Source: Marivibrio sp040218065 (lineage in GTDB: Bacteria > Pseudomonadota > Alphaproteobacteria > UBA8366 > Aestuariispiraceae). From it: DNA of 64,000 nucleotides. The stretch lies in contig NZ_JAVJQE010000010.1 of the NCBI RefSeq assembly GCF_040218065.1, positions 223,633 to 287,632 on the forward strand. The letters are read 5' to 3'. The notes beneath the pieces are model-generated. The model was not told where the DNA came from. It did not search any database and saw only the letters and a list, made by a program, of their open reading frames with translations. How positions within the stretch are numbered: position 1 is the stretch's first letter; every line of letters begins with the position of its first letter. Both the position numbers and the translations under genes were made by a program. Below are positions 7,793 to 15,661 of this stretch, piece by piece.

Positions 7793-9331
7793 ATGCGGGG
7801 CGGACACCCTGTCGTACGGCGCAGCCGGCGTTTGAAGGGTCCGGGAGCCGCGCTGCGCCTTGGCGCGGCGGCGCGGCTTGCGGCGTTCGCGCTCCTGTTG
7901 CTGGCCGCGCCAGCGCCGGGCGCGGCGCAGAGCGACGATCCGGACGTCCGCGCGCGCGAAGAGGTCGAGCAGCTGCGCGGCGAGGCGGCGGCCGGCGCGG
8001 AAGCGCGCGACGTCCTGGCCGCCGACGACTGCCCGGCCGTCGCCTTCGCCGACGTCATGGCGGCGCCCGACGATCTGCGGCTCAACAGTTGTTACGCCAT
8101 CCAACAGATCGGCGCCGGCGACCTGACCGGCGCGGCGGCGACGCTGGAGCGGCTGCTGCTCTTGCGCCCGACGCTCGCCGAGATCCGCCTGCTCTACGCC
8201 ATCGTGCTCTATCGGTTGGAGAACTACGACGAGGCGCGCCGGGAGTTCGAGGCGGTGCGCGCCTTCGACCTGGCGCCGACGGACGACGCGCGCATCGCCC
8301 GCTATCTGGAGCGCATCGCGCAACAGACGCAGCGCACGGTGCAAACGCTTTCGGTCTCGCTGGGCGGGCATTACGACACCAACCGCAACGCCGCCCCGCG
8401 GAGCGAGCAATCTCTCGCGTCGGGCGCCGTCTTCGATCTGTCGCAGGAATCGGCGCGGACGAACGACGACACGGCCGTAATGGGCGTGATCAGCTACGAC
8501 CTTGAGCACGACATGGGCCTGCAGCGCGAGCACAAGGCGATCGCCTCGGTCACGCTGCTGCAGGACGATCAGACGGAACAGGACAATCTCGACCTGCAGG
8601 CGGCGGTGGTCGAAGGCGGGTTCGCCTTTGATCTGCCGGACGGGTTCACGCTGACGCCCACGCTCGGCTACACGTCGATGACCCTGTCGCGCCAGAAGTT
8701 CTACACCGGCGTGAGCGGCGCCGTCCGGGTCGACAAGGTCGCGCGCACGGGCGAGCGGTCGCCGCCCGTCGATATATGGCTCGCGGTCGAGCGCACCCGC
8801 GAGAGGTTCCACAATATCAGCGAAAACACGACGCTCATCGAACAAGACGGCGCCTTCTGGCGCGGCGAGATCGGCGTGGGACGCTGGATCACGCCGAACC
8901 ATCGCCTGCAGATCAGCGCCGCGACGCGTTCCAAAGACGCGGCCGTGCGCGCGGAAAGCTCCCGGGCGCTCAGCGTCGAGCTGGCGCATACTTGGCTTCT
9001 GGGCGAGGGCGCTTTCTTACAGTCGACCGGCAGCTGGGCCATGCGGCAGTATCGCGCCCCGGACGCCGACGTGGTCGGCACCCAGGCTCCGCAGCGCCGA
9101 CGCGAGCAGCCAGGCCGCCTGCGCGTGACCTACGGCGCGCCGGTCGGTCTGCTGATGGATCGATTGGGCTACGAGGCGCAGGGTCCCGCCACTGAAGCGG
9201 TGCGGGCTTTCGCGGAGTCCGTCACGATGACCGCGAGCGTCGAGTATCTGAAGCAACAGTCCAACATCCGGAACTACGAGTACGAGAACATTCAGGGTCG
9301 GGTGCTGTTCACGCGGCTCTATGAGTTCTAA
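7793..9331 (+). CDS. TPR plus outer-membrane beta-barrel protein, Slam/DUF560-like
   Basis: 512 residues: basic N-terminus and signal peptide cleaved after GAAQ, helical TPR-like repeats (roughly residues 55-180), then a beta-strand-rich barrel from about residue 190, opening with VSLGGHYDTNRNAAP and ending in RLYEF with the C-terminal Phe expected of outer-membrane barrels. The order TPR then barrel, and the YDTNRNAAP motif, resemble Slam (surface lipoprotein assembly modulator, type XI secretion). The next gene, 43 bases on, encodes an exported FecR-domain protein, probably its partner or cargo. The Slam assignment is by pattern only and could be another TPR-barrel family. Confidence 0.65.
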   Translation: MRGGHPVVRRSRRLKGPGAALRLGAAARLAAFALLLLAAPAPGAAQSDDPDVRAREEVEQLRGEAAAGAEARDVLAADDCPAVAFADVMAAPDDLRLNSCYAIQQIGAGDLTGAAATLERLLLLRPTLAEIRLLYAIVLYRLENYDEARREFEAVRAFDLAPTDDARIARYLERIAQQTQRTVQTLSVSLGGHYDTNRNAAPRSEQSLASGAVFDLSQESARTNDDTAVMGVISYDLEHDMGLQREHKAIASVTLLQDDQTEQDNLDLQAAVVEGGFAFDLPDGFTLTPTLGYTSMTLSRQKFYTGVSGAVRVDKVARTGERSPPVDIWLAVERTRERFHNISENTTLIEQDGAFWRGEIGVGRWITPNHRLQISAATRSKDAAVRAESSRALSVELAHTWLLGEGAFLQSTGSWAMRQYRAPDADVVGTQAPQRRREQPGRLRVTYGAPVGLLMDRLGYEAQGPATEAVRAFAESVTMTASVEYLKQQSNIRNYEYENIQGRVLFTRLYEF

Positions 9332-9374
9332 ACTCTCATGCGGGAGGGGTCGGCAACGACCCCAGGAGGGTGAC

Positions 9375-10742
9375 ATGATCGCCAAGGCTCTGATGCGTGC
9401 GGCGCTGGCCGCGGGCCTCGTCGTCGCTGCGGCCGACGGCGCCGCGGCCCAGCAGGCGGATCAGGCCGGCGTCTCCGCGGCGGTAAGCGGCGAAGTGCTG
9501 GTCGCGCGCGCCGACGCCGTCGGTCGTCAGGTGACGAGCGGCGAAGCGATCTATTTGGGCGACGCGATAAACGCCGGGCCGGACGGATCCCTCCAGGTGC
9601 TGCTGATGGACGAAAGCGTCTTCACGCTCGGCCCGCAGAGCCGGATCACCATCGATCGCTTCATCTACGACCCCGCCGGCGGGTCCAACTCCATGACCCT
9701 CAGCATGACCCAGGGGGCGATGCGCTTTGTCGCCGGCAAGATCGCCGGCGGCGACCCCGACGACATGCGGATCGTCACGCCGGTCGGCCAGATCGGCATC
9801 CGCGGCACCATCGGGTTCATCGCTTTGTTGACGCCGGAGCAAGCCGCCCAGCAATTTCCGGACGTCGGCTTCGGGCCGCCCGGCGGCGCGGGCGCGCCCT
9901 TGCCGGGATCAGGCGGTCCGCCGGTCGTCTTTGCGGCGCTCGCCGGTCCCGGCGCCGGGGCCCCCGGCGCGGTCGCCGGCTCCTTCACCTTTTCAAGCCC
10001 TCAGGGAACGGTGGATCTGAACCGGCCGGGCGGCGCGGTGCTGGCGACGCCGGGCCAGCCCCCGGTCTTCTTCATCGCCCCGCCCGGCGCCATCTCCGCA
10101 CTGGGTCAGCAAACCGGCGGGGGTCAGCAGGAGGACGGCGGCGGCCCGCAGCAGGGCGGCGGTCAACAGCAGGGTGGATCGGGCTCCGCAGGCGGCGGCC
10201 TCGGCGGCGGGGTGGGCGGCGGGGTGGGCGGCGTCGAATCGCTCGGCGGCGGCCAGCCGGTGCCGGTGACGCAGGTCATCACTGTTTTGGACCAGCAACA
10301 GCAGACGTCCGATGACAACAATGAGGTGACCGACGTCGCCAGCGTCGGCGAAAGCGCCGCCGCGGGCGTGACCTTGCAGGAGCTGATCGCCGCGAACGCC
10401 GCCTATATCAGCGGGTCGGCCCCCATCACCGGCGCGATCAGCGGGCTGTTCCTTTTCGACTTCGACTTTGCGGTGGACGAGTTCGACATGGAGGCGATCA
10501 ATCTTTCCGGCGGCGGCCTCGGCGGAAGTGAGGCGGTAGGTCTCATTTCGCCTTTCCTGCCGCTGCCCAACGACACGCGCAGGTCGATCACCATCGGCAA
10601 CAACGGCGAGGATTTTGCGGCGGCGACGACGCCCGGTTGCACCGGCTGCTCGTTGACCGCGACCTTCCCCACCACCGGCTCAATCCAGGCCGTCGTGACT
10701 AACGGCGGGGCGAGCGGCGCCACCGCCGAAACGCCGTTTTAG
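9375..10742 (+). CDS. Exported FecR-domain protein with Gly/Gln-rich linker
   Basis: 455 residues. A signal peptide ends at AAAQQA; the FecR domain spans about residues 35-160 (LGDAINAGPDGSLQVLLMD, FTLGPQSRITIDRF, TPVGQIGIRGT). A Gly/Pro stretch, then a Gly/Gln-rich low-complexity region (about 250-295) leads to a C-terminal part with strand-like segments (ITGAISGLFLFDFDF) and a Cys pair in GCTGCS. There is no transmembrane anchor or adjacent ECF sigma gene, so it is not a classical FecR anti-sigma sensor. The ATG at 9375 follows AGGAGGG. It is probably co-transcribed with the barrel gene and secreted or surface-exposed. Confidence 0.75.
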   Translation: MIAKALMRAALAAGLVVAAADGAAAQQADQAGVSAAVSGEVLVARADAVGRQVTSGEAIYLGDAINAGPDGSLQVLLMDESVFTLGPQSRITIDRFIYDPAGGSNSMTLSMTQGAMRFVAGKIAGGDPDDMRIVTPVGQIGIRGTIGFIALLTPEQAAQQFPDVGFGPPGGAGAPLPGSGGPPVVFAALAGPGAGAPGAVAGSFTFSSPQGTVDLNRPGGAVLATPGQPPVFFIAPPGAISALGQQTGGGQQEDGGGPQQGGGQQQGGSGSAGGGLGGGVGGGVGGVESLGGGQPVPVTQVITVLDQQQQTSDDNNEVTDVASVGESAAAGVTLQELIAANAAYISGSAPITGAISGLFLFDFDFAVDEFDMEAINLSGGGLGGSEAVGLISPFLPLPNDTRRSITIGNNGEDFAAATTPGCTGCSLTATFPTTGSIQAVVTNGGASGATAETPF

Positions 10743-10934
10743 GGCGCGCGCGCCGAAAAATTTCGTCGCGCACCGGCGACCGACCCGGGAGCATGCGTGA
10801 AGAGTTCCGCATATCGCCGATCGGGAGCGGCGGGCCGCGGGGGAGAAGCTCATGCGGCGCGGCGGGGTGGGAGCGCGAAGGCGGCGCATGCCGACGTCTG
10901 CGCCGACGGCGCCGCCGCCGCCGCCGCGCCGTCC

Positions 10935-11055
10935 GAGAGCCGCCGCATGCTTGCGGTCGGCGACAACGGCGAGGGCTTCCCGGCGGACGTGACGACCTGC
11001 GCCGCCTGCTCCTTTTCCGCGAGAGTCCCGACCGCCGGTTCGACCACGGGCGCGG
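10935..11055 (+). pseudogene. Remnant copy of the FecR-protein C-terminal module
   Basis: In the frame of 10797, about forty codons read SRRMLAVGDNGEGF followed by a Cys pair in CAACS and PTAGST. They align with the end of the FecR protein (TRRSITIGNNGEDF, GCTGCS, PTTGS; 10572-10720). Arg-Arg, Gly-x-Asn-Gly-Glu-x-Phe, C-x2-C-Ser and Pro-Thr-x-Gly-Ser are shared in order with one gap. No start with a ribosome binding site serves it, so it looks like a decayed tandem duplicate. Confidence 0.55.
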
Positions 11056-11143
11056 TCGCGCATCAGGGCCCTCCGGGACGAAAGACGAGAGGGCGCTCGA
11101 TTTCACCGGCGGCATGGAGGGCGGCTGTCGCACGGGCGCGTGA

Positions 11144-11171
11144 CGCCCGGATAGACAAGCCGGGCGCTTTT
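11144..11171 (+). terminator. Candidate intrinsic terminator
   Basis: CGCCCGG (11144-11150) and CCGGGCG (11160-11166) form a seven-pair stem with a nine-base loop, followed by C and four T. It sits after the FecR tail remnant and before the HD-GYP gene, where a rightward terminator would be expected. The T tract is short, so efficiency is uncertain. Confidence 0.5.
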
Positions 11172-11250
11172 GTCAGACACTGTGTGCGGATGGGGGGCGC
11201 GCGACCGGGGTCGCGGCGCACGCAGACCTATTTGGTGGAATGGACGCAAC

Positions 11251-13032
11251 ATGGCTGTGGATCGTCGCTATAGCGAACGCGAATCGGAGTCCGACCGGCG
11301 CCGGGCCACAGTAGGCCGGCGCCGCGGCGAACAGATGTTCCACCGATTGGTGGATCTCGGCATCGCGCTGTCAGCGGAGCGCAACCATGAAAAGCTGATG
11401 GAGCTGATTCTCCTTGAGGCCAAGGAGATCTACGACGCCGACGGCGGCACGCTCTATCTGGTGACGGACGACGAGCAAGGCCTGTCGTTCCAGATCATGC
11501 GCAACGACACGCTCGACATCGCGATGGGCGGCACCACGGGCAAGGCGATCCCGTTCCCCCCTGTGCCGCTTTTCCGAGACGGCGCGCCGAACATGAACAA
11601 CGTCGCCTCGGCGGTCTATCACAACCGCAAACCCAGCAACATCGCCGACGCTTACGAGGAGGAGGCCTACGACTTCTCCGGCACCAAGAAGTTCGACGAG
11701 AGCACGGGCTATCGCTCCAAGAGCTTCCTGACGGTGCCGATGATCAACACCGAAGACGAGGTGATCGGCGTCCTGCAGTTGATCAACGCGCGCGGCGAGG
11801 GCGGCGAGACAGTCCCCTTCCAGCCCGCTTTGCAGCCGATGATCGAGGCGCTGACCAGCCAGGCGGCGGTCGCGCTCGAAAATCAGTTGCTGATCCAGCA
11901 GCAACGCAAGCTGTGGGATTCGCTGATTGAGATGATCGCCGCCTCGATCGACGACAAATCGCCCTATACCGGCGGACACTGTCAGCGCGTGCCGGTCATC
12001 ACCAAGCTGCTGACCAAGGCCGCGTGCGAGAGCCGGGAAGGGATTTTCGAAGCCTTCGACCTGACCGAGGACGAATGGTACGAACTGCACGTGGCGGCGT
12101 GGCTGCACGATTGCGGCAAGGTGACGACGCCGGAGTACGTGGTCGACAAGGCCTGCAAGCTCGAGACCATCTACAACCGCATCCACGAGGTGCGCACGCG
12201 CTTCGAGGTGCTGCGCCGCGACGCCGAGATCGCCTGCCTGAAGGCCAAGCTGGCGGGCGAGGATGCGGCGGCGGCCGACGCCGCCTTCGAGTCGGAAATC
12301 AGACGCCTCGACGAGGAGTTCGAGTTCGTCGCCACCGCGAATGTCGGCGGCGAGTTCATGGACGACGCCGACATCGAGCGTCTGGAGAAGATCGCCGCTC
12401 AGACCTGGACCCGCCACTACGACAAGACGCTGGGCCTCAGTCCGGTGGAGGCGATGCGCGCGAAGGCGAACCCGCCGCCGCCCGCGCCGGTCGAAGAGCC
12501 GCTGCTGGGCGATCTGCCGGAGCATCAGGTCGACGGCTACAATCGCGGCGAGCTTTACAATCTCGGCATCCGCCGCGGCACGCTGACGGCCGAGGAACGC
12601 GAGACCATCAACGATCACATCGTCGTCACGCTCAAGATGCTGGAGAGCCTGCCTTTCCCGCGCAAGATGCGCCGCGTTCCCGAATACGCAGGCGGTCACC
12701 ATGAGAAGATGGACGGCACCGGCTATCCGCGCGGCCTGAAGAAAGACGACATGTCGATCCCCGCGCGCATCATGGCGATCGCCGACATCTTCGAGGCGCT
12801 GACCGCCGCCGACCGGCCCTACAAGAAGGCGAAGACGGTGAGCGAGTCGCTGAAGATCATGTCCTTCATGGTCAAGGACGCGCATATCGACGCCGACCTT
12901 TTCGCGCTGTTCCTGAAAAGCGGCGTGTGGAAGGACTACGCTGAGCAGTATCTGGAGCCCTTCCAGATAGACGAGGTGAGGATCGAGGATTTCCTGCCCG
13001 CGCCGGAGATGCTGACCAAACAGGCGAGTTGA
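11251..13032 (+). CDS. GAF / HD-GYP cyclic-di-GMP phosphodiesterase-like protein
   Basis: 593 residues, cytoplasmic. A charged N-terminal tail is followed by a GAF domain (about 30-220) and an HD-GYP domain. The metal His-Asp pair is in WLHDCGK (His286-Asp287); HHEKMDGTGYPRG gives the GYP signature at 491-493. Between the HD motif and the LTAEERETINDH helix there is an unusually long charged insertion (about residues 310-440) with coiled-coil character. HD-GYP enzymes hydrolyse c-di-GMP, here probably gated by a GAF ligand. The ATG at 11251 opens MAVDRRYSER. It would fit control of motility or biofilm alongside motAB and fliN, but no operon links them. Confidence 0.85.
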   Translation: MAVDRRYSERESESDRRRATVGRRRGEQMFHRLVDLGIALSAERNHEKLMELILLEAKEIYDADGGTLYLVTDDEQGLSFQIMRNDTLDIAMGGTTGKAIPFPPVPLFRDGAPNMNNVASAVYHNRKPSNIADAYEEEAYDFSGTKKFDESTGYRSKSFLTVPMINTEDEVIGVLQLINARGEGGETVPFQPALQPMIEALTSQAAVALENQLLIQQQRKLWDSLIEMIAASIDDKSPYTGGHCQRVPVITKLLTKAACESREGIFEAFDLTEDEWYELHVAAWLHDCGKVTTPEYVVDKACKLETIYNRIHEVRTRFEVLRRDAEIACLKAKLAGEDAAAADAAFESEIRRLDEEFEFVATANVGGEFMDDADIERLEKIAAQTWTRHYDKTLGLSPVEAMRAKANPPPPAPVEEPLLGDLPEHQVDGYNRGELYNLGIRRGTLTAEERETINDHIVVTLKMLESLPFPRKMRRVPEYAGGHHEKMDGTGYPRGLKKDDMSIPARIMAIADIFEALTAADRPYKKAKTVSESLKIMSFMVKDAHIDADLFALFLKSGVWKDYAEQYLEPFQIDEVRIEDFLPAPEMLTKQAS

Positions 13033-13081
13033 CGCCCGGCGTCCTTTCAATCCGTCATAGCGCACCAGGAGACCGCCGCCG

Positions 13082-14236
13082 ATGCTTGACGCGCGCGCGC
13101 CGGATGAGATCGCGATCCTCCAGTATCTGACCCATATTCGCCTTGGGTTCGGCGCGCTCTGCGCCGTAGGCGAGGATCTGCAGGCGCTGGGCGCGTCGCG
13201 GCCTCTCATCGTCTCGGATCACGGTATCGCGGGCGCCGGCTTGCTGGCCCGGCTGACCGCCGCTTTGCCGGGCGAGGCCGGCGCGCTTTTTCTCGACACC
13301 CCGCCGAACCCGAGCGAGGCGGCGGTGCGGGCGGCGGCGCAGCTTTATCGTGACGCCTCGTGCGACGGCGTCGTCGCCTTCGGCGGCGGCTCCTCGATCG
13401 ACCTCGCGAAAGCGGTCGCGGTGCTGGCCGGTCAGGGCGGCGCGTTGATCGACTATGCGCTAATCCGCGGCGGGGCCGGAAAGATAACGGATGCGATCGC
13501 CCCGCTGATCGCGATCCCGACGACGGCCGGGACCGGCAGCGAGGTCGGCCGCGCCGCCCTCATCACCTTCGAGGGCGGGCGCAAGATGGCGCTGGTCAGC
13601 CCGCATCTGATCCCGAGGCGCGCGATCTGCGATCCCGACCTCCTGTTGGGGGCGCCGGCCTCGCTGACCGCCGCGACCGGCATGGATGCGCTCGCCCACT
13701 GCGTAGAGACATTCTTTTCGCCCAAGATCAATCCGCCGGCCGACGCGATCGCACTGGACGGGGCGAGGCGGCTCGCCCGATGGTTGGAGGCCGCCGTCGC
13801 CGACGGATCGGATCGCCGCGCCCGCTGGGAGACGATGACCGCGTCGCTTCAAGGCGGGCTTACCTTCCAGAAGGGCTTAGGCGCGGTGCACGGGCTCTCC
13901 CACGCGCTCGGCGGCTACGGCGAGGCCAAGCTGCATCACGGCCTTTTGAACGCGCTGCTGTTGCCGCCGGTGCTGCGCCATAATGCGGGCGCGGCGCCGG
14001 AGAAGGAGGCCGCGCTGCGCCAGGCGATGGGGCTCGGCCCGCACGCCGATCTCGCCGACGCCTTCTCCGACCTCAACCGCCGGATCGGGATCGGGGAGCG
14101 TCTGGAGGAAGGGGCGGTCGCCGCGGCGGACTTTGAGACGATCGCAAGACATGCGATGGAGGATCATTCCACCGCCACGAATCCGCGGGCGATGACGGTT
14201 GAGGTCTACGCCGAGCTGCTGCGCGCCGTTCTCTGA
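13082..14236 (+). CDS. Iron-containing alcohol dehydrogenase
   Basis: 384 residues, group III metal-dependent alcohol dehydrogenase. Seen are the NAD(P) loop FGGGSSIDLAKA, the PTTAGTGSEV motif, and metal ligands in MDALAHCVE and GLSHALGGYGEAKLHHG. Such enzymes interconvert alcohols or hydroxyacids with aldehydes or ketoacids; the substrate is not deducible. The gene follows the HD-GYP gene after 49 bases and precedes a folate-type demethylase by 144, so it might act in one-carbon or C2/C3 metabolism, but that is inference. Confidence 0.88.
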   Translation: MLDARAPDEIAILQYLTHIRLGFGALCAVGEDLQALGASRPLIVSDHGIAGAGLLARLTAALPGEAGALFLDTPPNPSEAAVRAAAQLYRDASCDGVVAFGGGSSIDLAKAVAVLAGQGGALIDYALIRGGAGKITDAIAPLIAIPTTAGTGSEVGRAALITFEGGRKMALVSPHLIPRRAICDPDLLLGAPASLTAATGMDALAHCVETFFSPKINPPADAIALDGARRLARWLEAAVADGSDRRARWETMTASLQGGLTFQKGLGAVHGLSHALGGYGEAKLHHGLLNALLLPPVLRHNAGAAPEKEAALRQAMGLGPHADLADAFSDLNRRIGIGERLEEGAVAAADFETIARHAMEDHSTATNPRAMTVEVYAELLRAVL

Positions 14237-14290
14237 CGCTTTGACGCGCTCGGTTTGCGCCCCCATCTGTAAGGCAGCGTAACGACAAAC

Positions 14291-14310
14291 CGCCCGCCGG
14301 CCGGCGGGCG
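14291..14310. other. Perfect 20-base GC palindrome
   Basis: CGCCCGCCGG followed by its exact complement CCGGCGGGCG makes an uninterrupted 20-base palindrome between the dehydrogenase and demethylase genes. It would extrude as a strong hairpin but has no T tract. It may be a factor-dependent terminator or a repetitive-type palindrome. Confidence 0.35.
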
Positions 14311-14380
14311 CGACGCGGCTTCCGCCGGCGGCGGGCCCCGGGGTCCTCGACCCTAGCGCCCGAACCGTCGGAGGAACGCC

Positions 14381-15652
14381 ATGACTGAAACCGCCCCCCA
14401 ATCCGATCCCGCCCGCCCCGCGCCGACGCAGACCGCCGAGCGGACGATCCCCGTCAATCTGCGCCAAAGCGGGCAGAACGACGTCTCGCTTTTGATCGGC
14501 ACGCGCGTGCGCAAATCGCCCTTTTGGCACAAGTCCGTCGAGCACGGCGTGCGCGCCGCCACCGTCTATAACCGCATGTATCATCCCCGCCTGTACTTCA
14601 CCGAAGAAGAAGGCGGGTTGCTGGGCGAGTACGAGTACCTGACCCGCTACGTCACCTTGTGGAACGTCGCGGTCGAACGCCAGATCCGGGTGAAGGGTCC
14701 GGACGCCCTCGCCTTCGTCGACCGGGTCGTCACCCGGCGGATGACGGGCGACGACGAACTGGCTCCGGGCAAGGCGCGCTACGTCGTGCTGTGCGATCAG
14801 GACGGCGGGATCGTCAACGACCCCGTTCTGCTGCGGATCGCCGAGGACGAATTCTGGTTCTCGATTTCCGATTCCGACGTGCTGCTGTGGTTCAAGGGAC
14901 TGAACCAGGGCTTCGGATTCGACGTGCGGCTGGAAGAGATCGACGCCAGCCCGGTGCAGGTGCAGGGGCCGCTGGCGCGCGACCTGATGCGCGATCTGGC
15001 GGGCGCGGCGATCGACGATCTCAAATTCTACAATCTGATGGAGACCGAGATCGCCGGCCGCCCCGTCGTCATAAGCCGCACCGGCTTCTCGGCCGAGATC
15101 GGCTACGAGATCTATCTGCGCGACGCGACGAACAACGCCGACGCGCTGTGGGACGCGATCGTGGCGGCCGGGCGTCCCTACAATCTGAAGGTCGTCGCGC
15201 CGGGCCACATCCGCCGTATCGAAGCCGGCATTCTTTCCTACGGCCAGGACATGGATCTGGAGACCAACCCCTTTGAGGTCGGGCTCGGCTGGCAGGTGCA
15301 TCTGGATAAGGAAGACTTCATCGGCCGCGACGCGCTCGCCCGCATCCAGGAGAAAGGGCCGGCGCGCAAGCTCGCCGGGCTCACCTTCGCCGGCCGGCCG
15401 ATCACCTGGTACAACGCCGATTTCTGGATCGTGCGCGACGCCGACGCGCAGGCCCCGATCGGCTACGTCACCAGCGCCTTCTGGTCGCCCAAGCTCGGCT
15501 GCAACATCGCCCTCGCCATGCTGCCGGCCGACCGGGCGGAGGAGGGTCAGGCCCTGACCCTCGACCGCCCGGGCGAACCGGAGCCGGTCGCCGCCCAGAT
15601 CGCGCCCGTCCCGTTCTTCGATCCGGAACGCACGCTCTCCAAGGCGGCGTGA
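14381..15652 (+). CDS. GcvT/DmdA-family folate-dependent demethylase
   Basis: 423 residues of the GcvT fold. Motifs match the branch with DMSP demethylase DmdA and LigM-like O-demethylases: SPFWHKSVEHGV then TVYNRMYHP, LWNVAVERQIRVKGPDAL, VQGPLARDLMRDL, ISRTGFSAEIGYEIYLRD, and RIEAGILSYGQDMDLETNPFE. These enzymes move a methyl group from a substrate to tetrahydrofolate. The substrate could be DMSP, a methylamine-type or an aromatic methyl ether; sequence alone cannot separate these. GGAGGAA precedes the ATG by five bases. No other glycine-cleavage genes (gcvH, gcvP) are near, which argues against a true glycine cleavage T protein. Confidence 0.8.
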   Translation: MTETAPQSDPARPAPTQTAERTIPVNLRQSGQNDVSLLIGTRVRKSPFWHKSVEHGVRAATVYNRMYHPRLYFTEEEGGLLGEYEYLTRYVTLWNVAVERQIRVKGPDALAFVDRVVTRRMTGDDELAPGKARYVVLCDQDGGIVNDPVLLRIAEDEFWFSISDSDVLLWFKGLNQGFGFDVRLEEIDASPVQVQGPLARDLMRDLAGAAIDDLKFYNLMETEIAGRPVVISRTGFSAEIGYEIYLRDATNNADALWDAIVAAGRPYNLKVVAPGHIRRIEAGILSYGQDMDLETNPFEVGLGWQVHLDKEDFIGRDALARIQEKGPARKLAGLTFAGRPITWYNADFWIVRDADAQAPIGYVTSAFWSPKLGCNIALAMLPADRAEEGQALTLDRPGEPEPVAAQIAPVPFFDPERTLSKAA

Positions 15653-15661
15653 CGCCCAGGG

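Larger units (their letters stand above)
10743..11250 (+). other. 508-base gap between the FecR gene and the HD-GYP gene
   Basis: I see no intact gene here. It contains a degraded second copy of the FecR-protein tail (10935-11055), a GC-rich stretch of short repeats (10895-10935), a candidate terminator (11144-11171) and the leader of the next gene. A rightward frame from 10797 stays open across it to 11273, but its codon pattern outside the tail copy is not protein-like. Confidence 0.55.

Noticed and set aside
9375..10742. FecR-type anti-sigma sensor
   Set aside because: No ECF sigma gene and no transmembrane segment after the signal peptide; the domain here is probably part of an exported protein.
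10797..11273. A 158-codon protein gene between the FecR and HD-GYP genes
   Set aside because: No ribosome binding site, low-complexity composition and it overlaps the well-supported start of the HD-GYP gene; only the tail-module remnant inside it is meaningful.
14237..14380. Glycine or SAM riboswitch before the GcvT-like gene
   Set aside because: I found only a GC palindrome; no conserved riboswitch core or tandem aptamer pattern could be recognised by eye.
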